Assembly (NCBI GenBank): GCA_049273695.1
Contig: JBASRE010000036.1
Coordinates: 225,164 to 289,163, forward strand
Length of the DNA stretch: 64,000 nucleotides
Reading direction: 5' to 3'
DNA from: UBA11740 sp049273695
GTDB taxonomy: Bacteria; Acidobacteriota; Blastocatellia; Pyrinomonadales; Pyrinomonadaceae
This document shows positions 57,869-64,000 of the stretch, piece after piece. Numbering within the stretch: position 1 is the stretch's first letter; each line of letters starts with the position of its first letter. Below the pieces are notes generated by a model. It made no database searches and was not told the DNA's origin. It saw nothing but the letters and a program-made list of their open reading frames with translations. The position numbers and the translations under genes were made by a program.

Positions 57869-58534
57869 ATGCTGAAAGCCGAAGGCATCTCGAAAGAATA
57901 TCCTTCCCCAAAGGGAACGCTACGCATTCTCTCCGACATTTCGTTCTCGCTTTCGCGCGGCGAGGCCGCCTCGATCATGGGCCCATCCGGCAGCGGCAAA
58001 AGCACTCTGCTTTACATCCTGGGTACGCTCGAGCCAGCGAGCAGGGGAATTGTTACGCTGGCTGGTGAAAATCCATTCCAGCTCGCGCCGCGACAGCTTG
58101 CTGTCTTCAGAAACCGGCATATCGGTTTTGTCTTTCAGGATCACTGTCTCCTCCCGCAGTGTTCGGTAATTGAAAATGTGCTCACGCCCACACTTGTTTC
58201 GGGGAATAGCGACGATGCCAGCGAGCGCGCCCGCAATTTGATCGAACAAGTAGGCCTTCAGGATCGAATGGAACATCGTCCGGCTGAACTCTCAGGCGGA
58301 GAAAAGCAGAGAGTTGCGCTAGCCCGCGCTTTGATCATGAAGCCGCAACTGCTTCTGTGTGACGAGCCCACCGGGAACCTCGATCAAAAGTCAGCCGACG
58401 CCGTCGCTTCTCTGCTGGTTGAATTGCAAAAGAGCCAGGAAACGATTCTGATCGTAGTCACACACAACCCGGAACTGGCCGCTCGTTTTCCCCGCCAATA
58501 TCAATTGCGAGATCAGCAACTCCACGAGGCTTAA
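57869..58534 (+). CDS. ABC transporter ATP-binding protein (LolD/MacB type)
   Basis: A 221-residue ATPase with Walker A GPSGSGKST (38-46), the Q-loop in FVFQDHCLLPQ, signature LSGGEKQR (about 139-146), Walker B LLLCDEPTGNLD (about 159-170) and H-loop VTHN. These words match the LolD/MacB group, which drives lipoprotein or efflux-type FtsX permeases without crossing substrates through the inner membrane. Its stop TAA overlaps the permease ATG by one base (TAATG). Confidence 0.92.
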   Translation: MLKAEGISKEYPSPKGTLRILSDISFSLSRGEAASIMGPSGSGKSTLLYILGTLEPASRGIVTLAGENPFQLAPRQLAVFRNRHIGFVFQDHCLLPQCSVIENVLTPTLVSGNSDDASERARNLIEQVGLQDRMEHRPAELSGGEKQRVALARALIMKPQLLLCDEPTGNLDQKSADAVASLLVELQKSQETILIVVTHNPELAARFPRQYQLRDQQLHEA

Positions 58535-61500
58535 TGCGCACCTCCGATCTCATCAAGCGAAGCGTGAAGTATTACTGGCGCACGAACCTCCCAGTCGTGT
58601 TCGGGGTCGCTACGGCAGTTGCGGTGCTGGCCGGGGCATTACTTGTGGGCGATTCCGTGCGTGCCAGCCTGCGCGATCTTTTCCTTCAACGGTTAGGAGC
58701 AACGGAGTACGTGATCGCGGCGCCGGAATTTTTTCGCGAGCAGCTCGCTGAAGACATGCGTCCACAGCTCGAACGGCGCGGCTTCTCGAGCAGTTGTCCG
58801 CTGATTGAGTTGGATGGGACGGTCAGCAGTGATGATGGCGCGCGCGCCGGCGGAGTGCGTGTTTACGGCGTCGACGCGAAATTTTGGCAGTTTCATGGTC
58901 GCGATCAACGGCCACCGGAAAATCGCGAGACGTTGATTAGTGAAAGTTTGTCGCGTGAACTAAACATTCGTTCGGGCGATTCGCTTCTGATCCGGATCCA
59001 GAAACCCTCGGACGTACCACTCGAATCGTTGTTTGGACGAAAAGATGAGGCCGGCGTCACGTTGCGGCTGACGATTCGAGAGGCTCTTTCACCTGCCCAG
59101 CTAGGCGAGTTCAGCACGCGTCCTCAGCAGAGCAGTGTGCGCGCAGTTTTCGTCCCGCTGCAGCTTCTCCAGAAAGAGTTGGGACAACCGAATCGGATCA
59201 ACACCATCCTCGTTTCCAGTTCAAAAGACCCGAGCGAAGATGCAAGAACGGAGAAAACAAATGCGCTCGCGAGCTTGCTAAAAGAGAATGCTCACTTAGA
59301 AGACTACAACATCAAGCTACGCGTTCTGGATCAATCACAGAACCTGTCGATCGAGACCGGCGCCGGGATGATTCCAGAAACGCTGAACCAAAACATCAGT
59401 GACGCGGCGAAGCAATCTGGTAAAGCGGCGGCTCTGCCATTGATGTCATATCTCGTCAACACCATGCGGCTGGAAAACGGCCGCGCGATCCCTTATTCGA
59501 TCGCGACCGGCATACATGGCGAGACGTTTGAAATGATCCAGCACGACGGTCAGGGCCATCGGCGGGGCTGTGATGATAGCGCCGGCGATCTGCCTGCACT
59601 GATCCTTAACGAATGGGCCGCGAACGATCTCGGGGCTAAACTCAAGGATCGAATCACGCTCGATTATTATGTTTGGCTCGATCAGGGCCAGCTTGCGACT
59701 CGTTCGACTGAGTTTCGGGTGGCGTGCATCATTCCGATCGAAGGCCTCGCCGCGGACCGGAACCTTGTTCCTGATTACCCAGGCATTACTGAATCGGAAA
59801 ACGTGGCTGACTGGGATCCTCCTTTTCCAATGGATCTGGATCGCATTCGCCCTCAGGATGAGGATTACTGGAAAAAGTATCGCACCACTCCCAAAGCCTT
59901 CCTTCCCTTGGGGGTGGCCCAACAATTGTGGCAGTCCCGTTTCGGTAAACTGACGTCGCTACGAATTAGTGCCACACGCGGCCAGGATTTCGCCCAGTTG
60001 CCTGCCACTTTCGAGCGCAATCTGCTTGCGACGTTAGATCCGCCAGAAATGGGTTTCGGCATTCTGCCGGTACGCGCTGACGGACTGGCCGCATCGCGCG
60101 GCGCGACTGATTTCGGCGAGTACTTTCTGTACTTCAGTTTCTTTCTCGTCGTCTCTGCCTTGCTACTGGCATCACTGTTTTTCAAATTCGGAATTGAACA
60201 ACGCCTTCGTGAGATCGGCACACTGCAAGCGATCGGCTTTCCTCGATCGAAAATTCGAAATCTCTTTCTGGCTGAAGGGCTGGTCTTATCTCTCGTTGGA
60301 AGTTTGCTCGGTTTGCTCGGGGCGATAGCGTACGGTTATCTGATTCTGCTCGGCCTGCGCACCTGGTGGGTGGACGCGGTGGGAACCACACAGTTGCGCC
60401 TTCACGTCTCGGCAGTGTCACTTCTGCTCGGCGGAATTGGCGGTGTTCTGGCGGCAGTGATCTGCGTCGCCTGGACTTTGAGACGTTTGGGGAAAGCGTC
60501 CTCGCGATCTCTTTTTTCCGGAGTTGTGTCCGCGTCTGCGCGCCTCCGCGTCTCCGCGTCAGCGAGTTGGCGCCTCTGGATCTCAATTGCCCTCACCGCG
60601 CTTGCGCTTCTGATTCTGGTTGGGGCGGCGTTCCAGGTAATTAGCCAAACCGTAAGTTTCTTCGGCAGCGGTACGCTGTTGCTCGTGGCCTTACTCTGCT
60701 CCGTATCAGCTTGGTTGCGGCGGCCGCGGCGTAAACCAATTCGCGGAACAGGTTGGCCGGCAGTTTGGCGGCTGGGATTCAGAAACGCAGTGCATCGACC
60801 GTCGCGCAGCGTAATGTGCATTGCTCTGATCGCGATGTCCGCCTTCATCGTCGTAACTGTCGAAGCATTTAGAAAAGGTGATCAGGATCTGAGTCGAGAC
60901 AGGAAAGCCGGTAGCGGCGGATTCCCGCTGATGGCTGAATCGCTCTTGCCACTCGTGCACGATCCAAATTCAGCTACCGGACGCGAAGCATTGAACATCG
61001 CAAATGAGGTGAGTGGCTCAGCTTTTTCCAGCGCTTCCTTCACGCGGTTCCGTCTGCGCCCCGGCGATGACGCCAGTTGTCTCAATCTGTACCAGCCGCG
61101 CAATCCACGCATTCTCGGAGCCACCGCGGATTTCATTCAGAGCAACCGCTTCACTTTTCAGAAATCGCTTGCTACTTCAACGGATGAGACGGGCAATCCC
61201 TGGCTATTGCTGAACCGGCGATTGGAAGACGATGTCGTGCCCGTAATCGCCGACGCTAACTCGATGACCTACGTACTTCACTTGAAGGTTGGCGACGAAT
61301 TTGTACTGAATCGCAATGAAGGGCCGGTTCGCTTGCGTCTGGTAGGCGCGTTGTCCGACAGCATCTTTCAAAGTGAGCTACTAATGTCGGAAGAGAATTT
61401 CGTAAAACTCTTCCCTGCCGAGCCCGGCTACCGCTACTTTTTGATTGACGCTGAAAGCGAGCTCTCGACAATCACCGTCGCGCTGGAGGATCGCCTTTCG

Positions 61501-61944
61501 GATTACGGCTTCGACGTCTCAAATACCGGCGAGCGGCTCGCCAATTTTCATCGCGTCGAAAATACCTATCTTTCAACTTTCCAGATGTTGGGAGGCCTGG
61601 GTCTGGCGCTCGGCACTCTGGGAATGGCTGCGGTGCTGTTGCGTAATGTCCTCGAGCGGCGAAAAGAGCTGGCCCTGTTGCGCGCCTTGGGATATAACTC
61701 GTCGCACTTCACCATGATGGTGATTGCTGAGAATGCTTTCTTGCTCGTAGTCGGCTTGGGCACCGGCACGGTCTGCGCGTTGCTCGCAATTGCGCCGGTC
61801 CTTTTTGACCGCGGCGGCCGGCTGCCGAACCTTTCTCTGGGCGTCCTGTTGGTCGCGGTATTAATATGCGGGCTTGCGGCATCGTTGGTGGCGACCTGGG
61901 TAGCACTCAGATCGCCGCTGTTGCCGGCGCTGAGAGCGGAATAA
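58534..61944 (+). CDS. Large FtsX-type permease
   Basis: A 1136-residue membrane protein, far longer than LolC/E (about 400). It has an N-terminal helix (about 18-40) and a large periplasmic domain (45-510). A first set of FtsX helices runs from about 530 to 650 (LLASLFFKFGIEQRLREIGTLQAIGFPRSKIRNLFLAEG), followed by more helices around 690-725. A second periplasmic domain (about 775-1010) precedes the last three helices (ALGTLGMAAVLLRNVLERRKELALLRALGYNSSH). This is the acidobacterial two-half MacB-like form. Residues about 663-680 (VVSASARLRVSASASWRL) are encoded by repeat-like DNA and look like an in-frame insertion between helices. Confidence 0.88.
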   Translation: MRTSDLIKRSVKYYWRTNLPVVFGVATAVAVLAGALLVGDSVRASLRDLFLQRLGATEYVIAAPEFFREQLAEDMRPQLERRGFSSSCPLIELDGTVSSDDGARAGGVRVYGVDAKFWQFHGRDQRPPENRETLISESLSRELNIRSGDSLLIRIQKPSDVPLESLFGRKDEAGVTLRLTIREALSPAQLGEFSTRPQQSSVRAVFVPLQLLQKELGQPNRINTILVSSSKDPSEDARTEKTNALASLLKENAHLEDYNIKLRVLDQSQNLSIETGAGMIPETLNQNISDAAKQSGKAAALPLMSYLVNTMRLENGRAIPYSIATGIHGETFEMIQHDGQGHRRGCDDSAGDLPALILNEWAANDLGAKLKDRITLDYYVWLDQGQLATRSTEFRVACIIPIEGLAADRNLVPDYPGITESENVADWDPPFPMDLDRIRPQDEDYWKKYRTTPKAFLPLGVAQQLWQSRFGKLTSLRISATRGQDFAQLPATFERNLLATLDPPEMGFGILPVRADGLAASRGATDFGEYFLYFSFFLVVSALLLASLFFKFGIEQRLREIGTLQAIGFPRSKIRNLFLAEGLVLSLVGSLLGLLGAIAYGYLILLGLRTWWVDAVGTTQLRLHVSAVSLLLGGIGGVLAAVICVAWTLRRLGKASSRSLFSGVVSASARLRVSASASWRLWISIALTALALLILVGAAFQVISQTVSFFGSGTLLLVALLCSVSAWLRRPRRKPIRGTGWPAVWRLGFRNAVHRPSRSVMCIALIAMSAFIVVTVEAFRKGDQDLSRDRKAGSGGFPLMAESLLPLVHDPNSATGREALNIANEVSGSAFSSASFTRFRLRPGDDASCLNLYQPRNPRILGATADFIQSNRFTFQKSLATSTDETGNPWLLLNRRLEDDVVPVIADANSMTYVLHLKVGDEFVLNRNEGPVRLRLVGALSDSIFQSELLMSEENFVKLFPAEPGYRYFLIDAESELSTITVALEDRLSDYGFDVSNTGERLANFHRVENTYLSTFQMLGGLGLALGTLGMAAVLLRNVLERRKELALLRALGYNSSHFTMMVIAENAFLLVVGLGTGTVCALLAIAPVLFDRGGRLPNLSLGVLLVAVLICGLAASLVATWVALRSPLLPALRAE
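60520..60572. repeat. Repeat-derived stretch inside the permease gene (family E-like)
   Basis: GTCCGCGTCTGCGCGCCTCC followed by GCGTCTCCGCGTCAGCGAG has the same GTCTCTG/GCGTCTCC rhythm as the intergenic family E. It is read in frame as a Ser/Ala/Arg-rich linker between the two permease halves. Confidence 0.5.
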
Positions 61945-62010
61945 GGATCGGGGCCTTGACGTTGACAACTTGCTGCGGTGCGCGAGAATTACCGGGGAGT
62001 AAAATTATCC

Positions 62011-62247
62011 ATGCAACGAAATCTCAAGGAAGTCTTTCACGAAGCGGCGCAATTGCCGGAGCGCGATCGGGCCACTCTGGCTGGGCTGCTGATCGAAACG
62101 TTAGATCCCGCCACCGAATCAGATGTTGAAGCGGCTTGGTCCGAGGAAATCAAGCGTCGTTTGGCGGAAATTGACGCCGGAACCGTTGAATTGATTCCCT
62201 GGGAAGAAGTACGAGCCGAATTATTCGCACAACCGAATGAGAGCTAG
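62011..62247 (+). CDS. Antitoxin, addiction-module component type
   Basis: A 78-residue helical protein. KEVFHEAAQLPERDRATLAGLLIETLD matches the N-terminal half of the TIGR02574-type addiction-module proteins, and VEAAWSEEIKRRLAEIDAG...PWEEVRAELF the C-terminal toxin-neutralising half. The ATG at 62011 is preferred over an upstream in-frame GTG because homologues start there and GGGGAG lies upstream. It overlaps the toxin gene by 11 bp. Confidence 0.88.
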   Translation: MQRNLKEVFHEAAQLPERDRATLAGLLIETLDPATESDVEAAWSEEIKRRLAEIDAGTVELIPWEEVRAELFAQPNES

Positions 62248-62533
62248 GCTTCATCCCAGAGCTCGCGCCGAACTTCTTGAAGCGCAGCGTTGGTATTTCG
62301 ATCGGAGTCCATTGAGCGCGGTCGCATTCGCTTACGAGATTGACCGCGCCGTTTCCAGAATTCGAGAGGAACCTGAACGGTACCCGGTGGCGGACCATGG
62401 AGTGCGGCGATTCGTGCTTCAACGCTTTCCCTTTACGGTTTTCTATCGAGCAAGCGAGAATGAAATAGTCATCGTCGCGGTTGCACATCAGAAGCGCCGA
62501 CCCGGCTATTGGTCGAAGAGAGTTGAAGAGTAG
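62237..62533 (+). CDS. ParE/RelE-family toxin
   Basis: A 98-residue toxin with LHPRARAELLEAQRWYFDRSP, RYPVADHGVRRFVLQRFPFTVFYRASENEIVIVAVAHQKRRPGYW, the standard RelE/ParE fold order. The ending VAHQKRRPGYW is typical of the ParE-like subgroup that pairs with this antitoxin type. The start lies inside the antitoxin gene. Confidence 0.9.
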   Translation: MRARLHPRARAELLEAQRWYFDRSPLSAVAFAYEIDRAVSRIREEPERYPVADHGVRRFVLQRFPFTVFYRASENEIVIVAVAHQKRRPGYWSKRVEE

Positions 62534-62623
62534 AAAAACTTTGACCGATCACGGGCTGCCGACTCCGTAATCTGTGTGAGCTCGCAAATCTGCGGATTAA
62601 GAAACACCCCCGAGGAGGAACAT

Positions 62624-63880
62624 ATGAAACACCGCACTCTTCACCTGATAGCAATTGTGTTGTTCTCGATGTCAGCTGCCCGCGCCGAAAACTGGCCGCA
62701 ATGGCGCGGGCCGTTGCTTAACGGCATCAGCACCGAGAAGAACCTGCCGGTCAAGTGGACGCCCGAAGAAAACATCGCGTGGAAACTGGCAATGCCTGAA
62801 TGGAGCGGATCAACTCCAATCATCTGGCGCGACCGGATTTTTCTTAACGTCGCCGAAAAGGACGAGTTGTATCTCTGGTGCGTGGATCGAGCGAAAGGCA
62901 CAATGCTTTGGAAGAAGTTACTGGGCAGCGGCAACGTCAAGATGCGCAAGCAAAACATGTCTTCGCCATCGCCGGTAACTGATGGCAAGAACGTATGGGT
63001 CATGACCGGAACCGGCATTCTCAAGAGTTTTGATTTTACCGGTAAGGAACTTTGGACCCGCGACATTCAAAAAGACTACGGCGAGTTCGGTCTGAACTGG
63101 GGCTACGCGTCATCGCCTTTGCTTTTCGAAGACTCGCTCTACGTTCAGGTGCTGCACGGGATGAAGACTGATGATCCGTCGTACGTAATGCGAATTGATA
63201 AGAAGAGCGGAAAGACGCTTTGGAAAGTCGATCGGCCCACAACGGCCATTAAAGAGTCGCCGGATTCCTACACGACGCCGGCCTTACTTCGTTACGGAAA
63301 GACGACCGAAATCGTGATCACTGGCGGAGATGTTGTAACCGGCCACGATTCGGCAACGGGAAAAGAGCTTTGGCGTGCGAACGGCCTTAACCCGGAAAAT
63401 GCTCCGATGTATCGAATTGTAGCCTCACCAGTAGTCTTCAACGATTTGATCTATGCGCCGACGCGCGTGAAGCCGTTATTGGTGTTTAAGGCCGGCGGAC
63501 GCGGCGACATCACCACTTCGCATCTGGTCTGGTCAACCAACAATGGCCCCGACGTGCCGACACCGGTCACCGATGGAAAGTATTTCTATATCGTCAATGA
63601 CCGCGGGATCATGTGGTGTCTCGACGCCAAAACCGGCGCCGAGATTTATGGCCAGCAACGCATCAAGCCGGGAACGTACAGCGGCTCGCCAGTGCTGGCC
63701 GACGACAAAATTTACGTGACGAACGAAGAAGGGCTGACTACGGTCGTAAAGGCCGGACCAAAATTCGAAGTCCTGGCAGAGAATCCTTTGAATGATTATT
63801 GTCTGAGTTCGCCCGCAATTTCCGACGGGCAGATTTTCATTCGCACCGCGACAAACCTTTACGCAATTGGGAAGAAGTAG
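62624..63880 (+). CDS. Secreted PQQ-like beta-propeller protein
   Basis: A 418-residue protein. The start at 62624 (MKHRTL) follows GAGGAGGAACAT, and a signal peptide ends at ARAEN (residue about 20). NWPQWRGPLLNGIS opens the family. Blades then repeat as SSPSPVTDGKNVWVMTGTG, ASSPLLFEDSLYVQVLHG and SGSPVLADDKIYVTNEEG, each followed by a GKELW/GKTLW-type word. No quinone-binding or catalytic residues of alcohol dehydrogenases are present, so it is more likely a binding or scaffold propeller in the periplasm. Confidence 0.87.
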   Translation: MKHRTLHLIAIVLFSMSAARAENWPQWRGPLLNGISTEKNLPVKWTPEENIAWKLAMPEWSGSTPIIWRDRIFLNVAEKDELYLWCVDRAKGTMLWKKLLGSGNVKMRKQNMSSPSPVTDGKNVWVMTGTGILKSFDFTGKELWTRDIQKDYGEFGLNWGYASSPLLFEDSLYVQVLHGMKTDDPSYVMRIDKKSGKTLWKVDRPTTAIKESPDSYTTPALLRYGKTTEIVITGGDVVTGHDSATGKELWRANGLNPENAPMYRIVASPVVFNDLIYAPTRVKPLLVFKAGGRGDITTSHLVWSTNNGPDVPTPVTDGKYFYIVNDRGIMWCLDAKTGAEIYGQQRIKPGTYSGSPVLADDKIYVTNEEGLTTVVKAGPKFEVLAENPLNDYCLSSPAISDGQIFIRTATNLYAIGKK

Positions 63881-63889
63881 GGCCGCGAT

Positions 63890-63945
63890 GAATTTGGAGT
63901 GCGCCGGCAGAGCGAAGCGGCGACGGCGCTTTGGCTCAAGGTCAG
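63890..63945. repeat. Intergenic repeat, family D, copy 2 (single arm)
   Basis: AATTTGGAGTGCGCCGGCAG followed by AGCGAAGCGGCGACGGCGCTTTGG matches one arm of the element at 53560-53705. The window ends soon after, and the other arm is not seen. The remaining 55 bases hold no feature. Confidence 0.65.
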
Positions 63946-64000
63946 TTGCTTCGACTAACTAATGCGTCGCTTAAATTTATTTGCAAAGACAATCCAGAGC

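Overview
The window looks like a chromosomal stretch from an acidobacterium, probably of the Blastocatellia/Pyrinomonadaceae kind. This is inferred from an Oar-like TonB receptor with a carboxypeptidase-regulatory N-terminus, many secreted serine hydrolases carrying C-terminal beta repeats, a tricorn-type peptidase, a Kelch/RHS giant protein, and intergenic gaps filled with short palindromic repeats. No rRNA, CRISPR array, prophage or intact insertion sequence was seen. Most of the window is moderately GC-rich; about 33.0-44.9 kb is visibly richer in G+C.

Region 1 (1-23.0 kb) reads as a peptide and D-amino-acid scavenging locus. On the minus strand, starting from a divergent promoter near 17.57 kb, lie a TonB receptor, a beta-lactamase-fold serine hydrolase, an N-acylamino-acid racemase/OSBS-type enolase, a YkvI-like transporter, a tricorn-like S41 peptidase, another serine hydrolase, a D-aminoacylase-family amidohydrolase, an S15 peptidase and a truncated secreted protein. 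On the plus strand lie an RpiR/MurR-type regulator, a COG3375-type GNAT, an M20 deacylase/peptidase, a class I aminotransferase and a DppA-type D-aminopeptidase. GNAT + racemase + M20 are the three enzymes known to convert D- to L-amino acids through N-succinyl intermediates. Here they are split across two divergent operons under what may be one regulator.

Region 2 (23.0-32.4 kb) is an RHS polymorphic-toxin locus on the minus strand: a secreted TIG/PPC-like repeat protein, a 1814-residue Kelch-RHS protein with a toxin-like tip, a 4-bp-overlapping candidate immunity gene, and a displaced, frameshifted remnant of a second RHS tip.

Region 3 (33.0-44.9 kb) is a tightly coupled nine-gene lipid operon behind a good sigma70-type promoter: desaturase, CarS-like CDP-lipid synthase, rifampin-phosphotransferase/PEP-synthase-like enzyme, UbiA-family prenyltransferase, methyltransferase, PlsC acyltransferase, fatty acyl-AMP ligase, an ACP-thioester reductase-kinase fusion, and a CDP-alcohol phosphatidyltransferase. 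Most junctions are ATGA/GTGA overlaps. A tRNA 3'-half fragment and a terminator follow it, so it may be an acquired island. It is the best candidate for an undescribed system, plausibly an unusual ether or alcohol-derived membrane lipid.

Region 4 (45.2-64 kb) holds a gamma-glutamylcyclotransferase-like gene; a chromate-type operon (ornithine cyclodeaminase homologue, cupin, ChrB, ChrA, MFS); a sterol-desaturase-family hydroxylase; a thioesterase/acyl-ligase/aldehyde dehydrogenase trio resembling a fatty acid reductase system; an unrecognised glycine-rich hairpin protein in foreign-looking sequence; a GT4 glycosyltransferase; an ABC ATPase/giant FtsX permease pair; a ParE-type toxin-antitoxin pair; and a PQQ-like beta-propeller protein.
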